Shown here: positions 50,245 to 62,000 of the stretch, one piece after another
Layout of the letters: every line of letters starts with the position of its first letter
How positions within the stretch are numbered: the first letter of the stretch is position 1
Source: Polyodon spathula
Taxonomy: Eukaryota > Chordata > Actinopteri > Acipenseriformes > Polyodontidae
Assembly (NCBI RefSeq): GCF_017654505.1
Contig: NC_054552.1
Coordinates: 31,980,097-32,044,096, forward strand
Reading direction: 5' to 3'
DNA length: 64,000 nt
Notes under the pieces: model-generated
The model's input: only the letters and a program-made list of their open reading frames with translations
The model's database searches: none
Told to the model about the DNA's origin: nothing
Program-made: the position numbers and the translations under genes

Positions 50245-51843
50245 TCAGTTGTCCTCTTCCTCTTCCTCTTCCTCCTCCTCCTCCTCCTCCTCCTCCTCCT
50301 CTTCCTCCTGCTCCTCCTCCAGGCCTTGTTCCACAGCAAAGGAGTTTAGCTGAAGTTCAGTCTGATTGATTTTGCTTTCATCGTCGACCTGCATGGCCAT
50401 CTGCACGCCCACAGCAGAAATAATGTTATGTTATAACATTTAACATATAGTACAGGTATACTTTTAGCTCAGTGTGGAGGATAGAAAAGGGAATTTTTTA
50501 TATTCTAATGGCTTCGACTGCCACTGATATTTCCTCAGGAGAGATGTTTGACATTACTTCTGATGAACGCAAACCTGGGAGGCATGATTATAAAAGTACC
50601 TGCAATACACAGAATTTTAAAACAAAAACTCCAGACTTCTTGTACTGTAATTGCTTTTCAGATTGGTTATTGCCGACTGGTTCATTGTGGAAAACCTGGA
50701 CTCATTCTTTACGCCCCTAGCACTGGAATGCATTAAAAAGAAGTGCAAAGCTACAGTGTGTTCCACTCAGCTTTAACGCGACAGTAACGGGGGTCTCCTA
50801 CCTCTGCGAGGTCAGGCTGGGCTGGGCTGGATGCGTCACTGTCCTCCCGCTCTGTGCTTATCATGGACTGCAGAGCCAGCTCCTCCACCTGCAAATACAG
50901 GGCACCTCAATTAAACCGGAGTGAATACGAAACACAGCCCAGACCCTGCTGTTTATCATTAAACCAGAGTGAATACGAAACACAGCCCAGACCCTGCTGT
51001 TTATCATAAACCAGAGTGAATACGAAACACAGCCCAGACCCTGCTGTTTATCATTAAACCAGAGTGAATACGAAACACAGCCCAGACCCTGCTGTTTATC
51101 ATCAAACCAGAGTGAATACGAAACACAGCCCAGACCCTGCTGTTTATCATCAAACCAGAGTGAATACGAAACACAGCCCAGACCCTGCTGTTTATCATTA
51201 AACCGGAGTGAATACGAAACACAGCCCAGACCCTGCTGTTTATCATTAAACCGGAGTGAATACGAAACACAGCCCAGACCCTGCTGTTTATCATTAAACC
51301 AGAGTGAATACGAAACACAGCCCAGACCCTGCTGTTTATCATTAAACCGGAGTGAATACGAAACACAGCCCAGACCCTGCTGTTTATCATTAAACCGGAG
51401 TGAATACGAAACACAGCCCAGACCCTGCTGTTTATCATTAAACCAGAGTGAATACGAAACACAGCCCAGACCCTGCTGTTTATCATTAAACCAGAGTGAA
51501 TACGAAACACAGCCCAGACCCTGCTGTTTATCATTAAACCAGAGTGAATAAGAAACACAGCCCAGACCCTGCTGTTTATCATTAAACCAGAGTGAATACG
51601 AAACAAAGCCCACACACTGGGGGGGAAAATAAATGATCAGTGTATTTGGTGGCATTACTTTTCACCTTTTAACAGTACAGTTCAAAAGCACCGTGTTCAA
51701 AATGATTAAAACAATAGGCTTGTTTGCCATGGTCCCGCAATGTCACATCTCACCTTCAGTCTGTTGAGCTGGTCCTGCAACACAGCCTTGACCTTCAGCA
51801 GGGTCTCCTCTTCCTTCTTCAGCTCTTGCAGTCTGCTCAACAT
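50245..51843 (-). CDS. snapc5: SNAPC5 (SNAP19), snRNA-activating protein complex subunit 5
   Basis: Three coding exons in transcript order: 51754-51843, 50802-50888 and 50245-50400, giving 110 residues; the human protein is 98. The N-terminus MLSRLQELKKEEETLLKVK, then QDQLNRLK and VEELALQSMIS, forms a leucine-rich coiled coil used to bind SNAPC4. The middle (DDESKINQTELQLN) matches human. The C-terminus is an acidic run of 18 Glu, one Gln three residues from its start, and DN at the end. SNAPc binds the proximal sequence element of U1-U5 and U6 snRNA genes for RNA polymerase II and III. The extra length over human comes mainly from the Glu run, encoded by nearly pure GAG/GAA repeats. Intron 1 contains a 48-bp minisatellite. 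In human this gene lies between MAP2K1 and RPL4; here it is beyond LCTL. Confidence 0.93.
50910..51612. repeat. 48-bp minisatellite in SNAPC5 intron 1, about 14-15 copies
   Basis: A 48-bp unit containing AAACCAGAGTGAATACGAAA and CAGCCCAGACCCTGCTGTTT is repeated about 14-15 times. Copies differ mainly at AAACCAG versus AAACCGG and CATTAAA versus CATCAAA; one near 51005 lacks one base. As 48 is divisible by three, minus-strand frames stay open for over 200 codons. They are not coding, since the flanking SNAPC5 exons and splice sites define this as intron. Confidence 0.95.
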
Positions 51844-52660
51844 GGTTTGCTTTTAAACTTGGACTGCTTTAGCTGGACAGTACCTGTTTCAAAACATCAA
51901 AACACAAAACTCTACAATGCCTGAGTCCGTACCCTTATAAAAGTTTGCTATAGTAAATGCATAGCAAAAGTGTATCGATTAAAACACTACGAAAGAACGA
52001 TAACGCATGGGTAAGCATTGCAAAGAACAGGGAGATATGGTACAGCACATCAATAAAACAATGCAAACGAGGGTAAAACATGGTAAAACTGCAACAGTCC
52101 TTGTAAACTTGTATAAGCATACTTACTGGCTCTGTGCGATTGCATGTCTCCCCATTCTTTGATTTCAACCACTTTTAATATTTGTTCACAGTAGATCCTA
52201 ACATATTAATTTTTTTGCAAGGGTTTGAGGGTGCATATTATATATGGGGGTTTCTGCTTATGGCAGTACAAAATATGGACGCTGGCCCTTTAAGAATAAA
52301 GCTAGGCAAAAAAAAAAAGTATTCACGTTAAACCATCCTCCAGCACAAATTACCGGCAGCACCGATCCCTGCAAACACAGCCAAACCAGGCAGCACAATA
52401 ACCTGGGGCATTCACAGCTGTCGTGAACCGAGACAAAACGCAAAATGACGACCGCGCAGTGCGTATCATGTATTTTGGAAATACTAATAATACTATAGCG
52501 AAACAGTCACGGAGTATCTATCCAATGGTGTTCATTAGTTCAAATAACGTAATTAATTGCTACTTACTTGATCTATTTTTTCGTTAAACGCATTCTCAAA
52601 CCACTTCCCCCAAGCAGAGCACCCAGACTGCGGCCTGCTGCGTTCTGGCCAATGCTACTG
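51844..52660 (-). promoter_or_regulatory. SNAPC5 5' UTR, upstream non-coding exon and promoter region
   Basis: The start exon has an acceptor TTTGAAACAG at 51884, leaving 40 bases of 5' UTR before the ATG. A matching donor GATCAA|GTAAGTAGC at 52567 suggests a non-coding first exon from 52568 to about 52650. An inverted CCAAT box (CATTGGCC on the minus strand) is near 52650. The exon is inferred from signals only. Confidence 0.5.
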
Positions 52661-53197
52661 TCCTGAACCCCTGGATGATGAGGAGAGACGCAGGAACCGC
52701 ACAGTCATGCCTTCAGTTATGTCATCCTTATTTCAGATATAATACTCGCTAAGTGCAATGTGTTTAAAAAAGCTGCATGACGGTGCTACAGCACTCGAAC
52801 CAGCCTTACTGAAAAGCAGATAAGTCCGTGTGTGTTTTTGTGTACTGCCATCTGCTGGAGAGAGTTTATATTACCGCGCTGTCATTGCGCAAGAGCGACG
52901 CGTCGTGGTTTAAGCGAGCAGGACAGCTGATTTCACAAGCTGGATCACGCAGGCTAGTTCAGGCGGTGCTGAACGTTGAAAGTTCATTTTACAGTAAGAG
53001 CATTAAAACATTTTTTAAAAATCTCTGCATGCGGTTAGTTGCCAGGCACACGGAGATTTGTGAGTAAACACACCTGGGTGCCAATTTACTGAAGCAAAGA
53101 GGGTAAATAACAGGTATTAATTCATTGAAAAGGTGTAATAAATTAGAAAAGGAATTCAATAATACGAAACAGATCTAAAACTGCGTTTAATAAATCT

Positions 53198-53232
<35 letters not shown>

Positions 53233-53520
53233 ATTAAAGGAGCCAATTAGGGACTTTATAAGATTCCTTGACTAAATTCTTCCAGATGTTGACATTGATA
53301 ATTACACCGCGTAAGCAGCGCAGCTCCGTGCTCGCTAAGTCCCAAACATCGGAAAACTCAAAAGAAAAGTTTTCAGACCAGCCAGAAATCTAATTAAACA
53401 AGCCATCTACTGCATTTGTTATATTATAAGTCAAATCTTTGTTCCATAAAAGAACAACGAGCGCGTTATACAGGACTCATGCATGGTGTTATTTTACCCT
53501 GTGACTGGAAATGTACATTA

Positions 53521-53553
<33 letters not shown>

Positions 53554-53573
53554 TAATAATAATAATAATAATA
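53521..53573. repeat. (ATA)n microsatellite
   Basis: AATAATAAT run with a single interruption. Confidence 0.9.
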
Positions 53574-54029
53574 AAGAACGGTCGGTTAACTCAAAACCCG
53601 TTGTGCAGGTGATTGATGTGGCAAATAAAAAATGAATAAACACGTGCATAAACGTGCCGCCTTGAAAGAAAGATTGAAACGCGACGCCCTAAGTATTTAT
53701 TTTACATGCGAAAGTGATGCCGTGGCCCTGCTGAATGGATCCATTCTGCCGCAAAGGGGAGTCCAGCCGGACTGTAATTCATTATTTACTGCGCATGGCA
53801 GCGTTTCCTTCCTCTCCAAAACCCAGCGAGCTCTCGGGGACTTTACATCTGGCCGAGTCCTAATGAGCGCGCTGGCCTCAAAGATGTGCTTTATTTAACT
53901 GCGCCGCGCCGCTAGCTCATCAGAGAACTGGGGAATATAGCATTGCACACAGCCACTCTGTGTACTGCCCCCGACACAAACTGAATCCCTGTACAGCAGA
54001 AATGAACACAAGAACGGTCAATTCATACA

Positions 54030-54240
54030 GTAGGGTGCACACCTATAAGAACACCACAGGACCTGTATTTTGTTTCCTTTATATGACTACCTGCATAAAA
54101 ACCAACATTTCCAGTATGCAATGGGTGATGTACTGTATAGACACTCCTGTTAAAATGGACACGTCTGAACTTTAATTTGGCTTAACCACTTATGAAAAGT
54201 CTCCAGCATTTCACCGTTTGTGGCTCTGTGTTCCTGCTGT
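54030..54240 (+). repeat. Interspersed repeat copy 2 of an unclassified family
   Basis: Counterpart of 8091-8335 in the same orientation. Shared landmarks are CTTTATATGACTACCTGCAT, ACTTTAATTTGGCTTAACCA, GAAAAGTCTC, GCATTTCACC and GGCTCTGTGTTCC. The copies are clearly diverged and differ by indels. Confidence 0.5.
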
Positions 54241-56033
54241 CTTCCTATTTTACAGTCCAGGTCTGTCCAGGACACATTTGAAATGGCACAGTTCCCCCAT
54301 GGGAACTAGGCCTAACTCTCTCTCGGTACACCCTAGAGTGTAACCAGCAATCTCTTCCCCCTGCAACACTCTGGCCCTCAATGGATTTAAGAAATACAAC
54401 CACATGTGTTTTTTTTTTCTCCTGCATCCAACAGGGCAGGGTACAGATGTTCTTTTATCACACGAAGTAGCAGTAATCCATGCTGCCAGTGTCAAAGCGG
54501 TGCAGCTGTTTCTCTGCGCTGCTCGGGTCTCGCTGGACACGGCTCATGTGAACTCCCAGTGCACTCAGATTGCTTTTTCCTGGATGAGGTGCAGTCACAT
54601 TGCTGCAGGAGATGACTGCATCTCCGAGACCACCTCTGCACAGGGACCCCATTGGCACAGACTCCAGTTAACCTTTTTAGTGCTGCTAATATGACATCCT
54701 GCGTGGGTGGACTAATAAAACAGGCAGCAAAGCGTTTCCTTTGTGTGTGTCTGGATGGGTTCATACACTAGTCGGTCGAATAGAGTATGCAGTTTGAAAC
54801 AGATCTGCTGGTGAACTGGAAAACACTGAAGTCGCAGCGGTATGTTCTCTTCCTGCTGAACATGTGGATTCAACTTATTTTTGGCAAATTTGGTGAACTT
54901 GTCCAAACTCCTGAGCCCAGCATTTGAGCTTATCCAGGGATCAGCATTGTGGTTTTAATTCTGTCTGTTTATGTATGGCTGCATGGTCCTGCAAATGATG
55001 CTGGAAATGTGATGCGTCAGCTCTGAGAATGGAACACTTAAGTTCTGGTGTATTAACAGCAGGCACCTAAGCTTTATGGTTAATTATACACAGAATGGCA
55101 TTACCTTTTTTAACAAAACACAAGGCTTCTAAGGCAGGTATCCTGGACCCAAAAAGCTCCAACAGCAGGGTTTGTTTGGGAGTTTTGTTTTTTAATTCTC
55201 CGTATTCCCTTATAAAAAGTTTCCCATAGTAAAAGCATAGCCAGGTGTAATAAACGAGAGGTAAAGCATTGTAAAGAGCAGCAAGGTTTGGTAAAGCATG
55301 TTAATAAACATGGACTGTTACTCTTCCCTTTAGAGAAAGGTTTGACTAGAATCTAGCTCATTTAACTGACAGTACAAACACCTTATCAGGACAGTAGTGT
55401 ATATTGCCTAGATTAGTGGGTCAGCCTGAGTTAGCTGATACAACAAGTACAGTAATATACTTACCACTTTAACTTAATGTCATTACGTTAATATAAGTGA
55501 TGCAATACTTTAATAATCCACACGGTGGCAGTATGACAACTTTATATATAAATGGTTTAATCTCCCATCTTAGTACTGTGAAAAAAAACTGAGACAAGCA
55601 AATCAGCTTCTGTTTTATTTTGCCATTTCGTGACTAAGTATTTCAATACAGAATTGCCACCTCACAGCACTGTACTGTACTTTGATAAAACCCAGTCTGG
55701 GTATTTATCTTAGTGCTGCCAAGCTGCATGAGCACAGTCCCTTTCAATAAAGGCTGCGTGAGCAGTTGAAGCAGAAACTCCCATCTCGACCGATCTCTTG
55801 TGGAATTCTCCAGGTCTTATCTGTTCTTTGAGGAGAATGTCGTGCTGGGAATGAGAATGCCCTATCTCTCTCACACACGCTACTTTCTGTACATGTCAAT
55901 TAAACGTCCTTATAATTTTACTGCACGCATATAACTGTGTTTGGACCCTATTCACAAAACTTGACAGCATTAGTATGGTATATACCTGATTTGTGTTGTA
56001 TTGAAACAACTTTATAAAAATAATTTGTCATAG

Positions 56034-56036
<3 letters not shown>

Positions 56037-56102
<66 letters not shown>

Positions 56103-56104
56103 TT
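56037..56104. repeat. (TTA)n microsatellite
   Basis: Uninterrupted TTA run of over 20 units. Confidence 0.95.
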
Positions 56105-58554
56105 GACAGATTTTAACTCTTGCATATCTTGAACAAACAGTACTTAAAATGATGCATATGGGCTGTTATAATCTATAAAGCAGGATTAATGACATAGCCT
56201 TAATTAAGAGTTATACTGTAGTTGTATTTCTATAGCCATGACTCACACTATTATTGTTTTATATCGGACACAACCAGCAGTGAGTTTTCTGGTGCACTAG
56301 TGTATCTATTATATAAAATCTTGTTTTTGACATGAACAAGGCTCCTTCCAAATAGTTAACCCATACTTCACACAGGTTTGGGCAGCCCATATTAGTGCTA
56401 AATGGAGTTGTGTTGGCTGAGCCATAATTTCAATCGAATATCCTGCAGTGAAAGATGAATGGCTGTATTTAGAGGTATGGGGAAGTGATGACTGATGCTT
56501 GGAGAAGTTACAAGTCTTTCCTTTTCCACATGAACCCTCCAACCTGGCGCGTCCACCCCAGCGCAAATACTTAGAGGGCTGACATCATCCAATTAGAATT
56601 TCCTGTGTCACTTTTTCACTTTTATAAAATGGATGGGCCAGAGAGTTATTTTTTTTTTTACAGAGGTCCCATGCTAGCAGTTTGAAAGAAGAGTGTGTTT
56701 AAACCAAAGAAGGAGGTTTAAAATGAAATATAGAAATATGAAGGTCAATCTAAGTCATGTAATGAAAGACTATAGTAAACGTTCACCCAAGAATCCTAGT
56801 TTATTGTTAACATGTCAAACAAACTCACCCTGTATGCAGATCCAGTTACAACACCTTCACTTACACTGTAAAAACAAGTCATGCTAAAACAATGTATTAC
56901 ATTGTATTACATTGTAATTACCAATGAACTACTCTGTAATAAGAAGTACTATATAATACTATTGATAAAATAGCCATGCTATGTATTTTAAATATCAGTA
57001 TCCTGTGAATATTGTTTGTTTGCAAACATGTCATAAACAAAACCACATGCCCTGACTGTGTAAACAGTAGCAGTGGTGTATTGTTCACCCATCATACATA
57101 AAACCCGTGATGAATTCCTGCATCAATCACGAAAGCAGTTTTTAATGGTGTATTGTGTCTCTTAAGAAGAGCTGTTCACATTTGTATGCATACTTACTGT
57201 GTTCATGTCAGCCTAGTGGAATATCATGCTACTGATTAATAGTTTTGTGTATTAGAATTGTCTTCTTCATCTGTCATCATGCAGAAGTGATACATCATTT
57301 GCAAGCCAGCGCCTCCATCAGTCTTTATTACTATTCCAGGGTTAGATGAAATTATGGTTTTGTAATACTTTTCCAGGATTTTAGGAATAGGGAATCGTAT
57401 GGAATGCTCAAGTTTGAATGTATTAATGGCGCAATTATTCTCTTCTGGTTTGATAGGTAATCAGAGTGTTTAAGTTAAAAGAGTTCTGAGATTCACAAGG
57501 GAATTGTTTTTATTTCAGTGGGCTAACTGCCCGGCTTAAAACTTTTATGCTTTTAAAAGTGGTAATATGGGGGCAGTTTTCCATGCAAGTTGTGGGACAT
57601 GACATCAGGGTTTAAAAAAAAAAAATCTACAATTAACAATGAACCACAACTCCAAATGTGCACTAAGCTACCCTATAGAGTCTAAGTGCATTTAATCCTT
57701 TTTTTTCTCAAAGTGGTTCAGTGCTTATTAAATCTGGTGTTATCACTATGCACATGAAAAGGGCTGTTTTCAGCATATGCGACTCTGACAATGTTCTATA
57801 ATAAATGACACAAGTATTTTAATGCATGTGAAAACGGATTTTTGGAACATGTGTGTTACATTTTTACGACCGTGCTTAACAACATTTGTCTAACCAATTG
57901 CTGATTTGTAACTAGTGGATGCTGAAGCTATAATCTCCCTGTCATATAAAAAAGCTTATAGCAATGCAGCTAGTAATGAATGCTTTAAAGCAATCAGATT
58001 TCATTATTAAAAATGTTTAACTTTCTGACCTGAAACAAAATACAACGATTATAAAAACTAACCAGTTGTATTGAACTTTCCTTTTCGCTAGACCAGTCTC
58101 CCAGCCAAACAACTTTCTTTATACTTCAGATTATTTTTTGAATTGTTCGTGGTGTTGTTAACTTAACAATAGCTTTAATATAATACCAATTACTGCAGCT
58201 GATTTGTATTACCTCTAACCTGTGTTCTATGCCACTGCTGCCATACCACAGAGATTCCCAATGAATAAGACCCTTCACATTTCAGCTTGCCAGGCAGCTG
58301 TATTTCATACTCAGGTTTATGAAATGGTTGTTATGAGCACAACAGAAGTATGACTCAGACTCTCAGCTGTCCCATAAAAAAGGGGGTTCAGCTGCAGTTC
58401 TCTGAGTCTCCACCCCGCTCCCTGGCTAGTGTTTTATATGCCCCTTGGTAGCCAGACTACAAACTGCTGATGACCCTTGGATTACACCCAAGAGAATGTC
58501 AGGGTTCAGAATGATTTCGTTAGCTCACAATCTCCACCTTTGTGTTATGATTTA

Positions 58555-58683
58555 TTAATTTCTTTACAGGCGCCCTTATCCAGGGCGACTTACAATTGTT
58601 GCAAAATATCACAATACAAAGTATCACATTGCAAAATATCACCTTACACAATATCACATTAGGAAAAAATATCACATTGCAGA
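58555..58683. repeat. SINE/LINE fragment with short degenerate tandem repeat
   Basis: GGCGCCCTTATCCAGGGCGA followed by CTTACAATTG is a motif seen at ends of many fish retroelements. It runs into six or so degenerate copies of an AATATCACATTGCA-like unit (58604-58683). This directly precedes a SINE that starts near 58835. Confidence 0.5.
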
Positions 58684-58834
58684 TAAGAACGGTTATAACA
58701 TACAGTAAAATCAAATATGAGCAAAATAAAGAATACAGTAGATCATTACATTTAAGAGCGAATTCGACTAAGAGCAGTAGAGTAAAGACTTTTGCAGTAA
58801 AATCTGCTGTATTTAGAGCACATAATAAGCACTA

Positions 58835-59080
58835 AGGTGGCTGTGTGGTCCAGTGGTTAAAGAAATGGGCTTATAACCAGAAGGTCCCGGGTTCAAATCC
58901 CAACTCATTCACTGACTCACTGTGTGACCCTGAGCAAGTCACTTAACCTTCTTGTTCTCTGTCTTTCCTGTTCTTGTAAGTGACTCTGCAGCTGGTTCAT
59001 AGTTCACACACTCTAGTATTGTATCTTGTAAAGTGCTTTGTGATGGTGGTCCACTATGAAAGGTACTGTATAAAAAATAT
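58835..59080 (+). mobile_element. tRNA-derived SINE with L2-like 3' tail
   Basis: The A box is TGGTCCAGTGG and the B box GGTTCAAATCC, in the right spacing for an internal RNA polymerase III promoter. Next come the CORE/MIR-like segment GTGTGACCCTGAGCAAGTCA and the L2-like tail (GTAAAGTGCTTTGTGATGG, then TGAAAGGTACTGTATAAA). It is better preserved than the inverted copy at 7784-8026. Confidence 0.78.
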
Positions 59081-62000
59081 GTAATTATTATTATGAATGG
59101 ATTATTTTAAACAAAAAAAAAACATGAATATAGATACCTTTAAGAATAAACTAAAGTACAAGATACAGAAAATAGTTATAATTAAGAGCAGTAGTATAAT
59201 ACAGCAAAATATGGAGCAGCTCAGTGCAAGTACTGGTACAGCTGGGTGCCACATAGTCATCTCCAGTTCCAGTTCTGTTTTGTACCAGACCAATATATAT
59301 ATATATATAAGTAAAATAGCTTCAACAAGAGCCTTATTGTTTCTGGTAATGTAGTGATTTTGTTGGTAGAATTGTTCCGGAGCGAGTTTCAAAGGTCTAA
59401 TGTGCTTGCTCCTCGGTCAGCCGTTGTTTGATGCTGATGGCTATTTTGTGTCAGCACTGTATTTTCAGTAGTTGGGCAGTCAAACTGAGCTCCCTGTGCA
59501 GCACTGTAGAACACTTGACTAAGGAGAGGGGGAAATATCAACAGCATAATAACTGTTTATATAAATGGGAATTTAATTGAACTGTATACCTTCAGGTTTG
59601 TAAAGGTAACTCTGGTAATTGCATGTGCCTTGAGCTAATACCCAATTCTGGAATCTCCCTTTTTCCACACCCCTCAAGGGGTACAAGTTGGTTTAAAACA
59701 ATAGTAAAACTTGAATTTGTATTGCTGGCACTCTGTCAATCCTGAGTGCTTTTTTAGTAAGTCATGTTTGTCAGGCCTCTTTCAGACGGGCAAAATGATG
59801 GTCAGGCCCGAGAGGAAGAGCCCTATTTATCTTAATGAACTCTGGAGTCACCCTGCAGCTGCAGTCTGGACCGCTGTAGTCTCCACAAATATCAATTTAT
59901 CAACAGCGAGGTCCTCCTTCATCACTCTACTCTGCTGGAGCCAGCCTCGCCCCCCGCTCTCTGGGAGAAATCTCTGCCATCTCCCAGTGTAAGCTGAGCC
60001 CTTTGGCTGTGGTGAAGAGCGCTGAAATTGTATTGATTATATGAGCCAGGGTCCTGTGTTGGGATGGAATGGCGACAGTGAAACACTAGCTCCAGAGAAT
60101 GGAAGCTCACAGTGAAGCAGGCAGAGTTATAGTGGTCAGAGGTCAGTCTCATGATCTAGTTGGCCCGTCACAGCTGCGTCCTGCAAGCCAGGTTTCTAAG
60201 AGGCTGGGAAGCAGATTCATGGGACTTAGCACAAAGCCCTACATTCCAACCCACAAACATGCTAAAGGAATTCTGGGTAACATATCTCCCCAGTTGCTTT
60301 CCTCTTGTCATTGCTGCGGTCTAGATGTTATGTTTGTCTGTTTTTGATATTGTTTTCCACTTTTATATTTGGTCCCCCCCTCCTCCTTCTTCCCAGATTC
60401 TCTGGTTTTCTGTGGCAGTGAGAGGAGTTTTTTTTTTTTTTTTTTTTTGGAGGAATGTTGTGGATGTTTAGTGAGGGGCCGGTAGGAGGAGAAAGGGTCA
60501 CCTCTAGAGTACAAGCAGAGCTCATAGACAGAGCTAGAGACTGTCCTTTCAAAAAGAGGAGGAGATACAACAGCACTCATATTTTAAACACAAGCTCATA
60601 AGGTAGCAACCTTTCTAAAAACTCATAAAAACCGAGTGTGGCTTACCTTGATGAAAACAGTGCAAGAAGAGCAAGCACAGAAAGGCACAGGATATGCTTC
60701 TATAAGTATATACTTAGTGCATCTCAACAGAACAATAAGCCTGTCTGTTGCTTGATAAACTAACTCTTTTTTAATGGTTTTCATGGTTGTTTCGTTCTGC
60801 CAAAACAGCAAATATCCATAGAATTCACTTGAAGGTGCTTTTGGATATTTGCTGTGTTAAAGGTTTTAGAGCTGACAGCCTAGGATTGTGTGCTTTTTCA
60901 TTTTAATACTCCCAAACACTCACTAAAACTATTCTGTCAGCCTTTTACAAACTGCAGAGTTGATTAGCAAATAAACACAAACCTAGATTACAAAGCAATA
61001 AACTTGTATTTGCTGATCCCCTTTGTCAGCAAGTTCAGACAAGAAGTGAATACTATAATATATAGCAGACCCTGACACAGATGTGGCAAAGCCATTTGAA
61101 ATGTCTTTGTATCAGAAGGAAATGACGTCACATTAAAATCAGCTACACTGTTTCAGTATCCTCATTGAACTATGTATATAAATCATATAGCATAGGGTGT
61201 TGTGTAAGATACAAGCTTATTTTCACCCACTCATGGTTAGAGAGGTCAGTAAACCCATTCACAAGGCATTGATTTGGTTGGCTATATCCGCTTGTATTGT
61301 ACAACATGCTATGTATGTACTGTACCTCCATCAATACAAACCCAATCTCATTTGAATGGTTTCACTTCAGAATGCTTTAGATCTCATTGGGACATTCTGA
61401 AATGTCATTTTTATTCAATCATGTTGTAATTTTGATAGTAAAAAAGGTCTAGGGATTTTTGCACTGAGAGCCTGGTCTGTTATTGAGGAAGTATGAAACT
61501 ATGTTGCCCACCCATACAGAGCCTTCCTATTCTGTTCCCCTCCCTCTGTACAGAGCCTCCCTCTCCTCTGAGTTATTGTGTGATTAATTGCACTTTCATT
61601 TTATGTACTGTTTAGTTTCTTTGCGTGTGTTTTTTCTGAACCCATTTTCCTCTGTGACGCCTGTATAGTTCAACTGGCAAAGAGACCTGCTTTACCTCCC
61701 AAAAGAGGCAATAACAAATAGCAAGGTAATTCTATACAGATTGGAGAGGAATTTTCTCCTGGCTGTTGTACTCATTTGCAGTGATGGAGCTACACCCTTT
61801 TCCCATTGTTTGAATGTTATTGCAAGTATTACCAGCAAAGAGCACTAGTGGAGTCACCGCTGCTGGAAGGGTCCTGGGAGCAGAGTTCACATGTAAAGTA
61901 TCTCTCAGATGCTAAGCCACAGAGAAGCTGCTGACAACATTATACAATTTAAAGAGTGGCCAGCCAGGGCTTTGCTGAGTTTACTGAGCTTGTTCCAAGA

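Noticed and set aside
50861..51655. 264- and 203-codon repetitive open frames
   Set aside because: They lie inside SNAPC5 intron 1 and arise from a 48-bp tandem repeat.
53632..53898. 88-codon open frame in a CpG-containing patch
   Set aside because: No homology recognised, no splice context, and no poly(A) signal; more likely a regulatory patch or chance.
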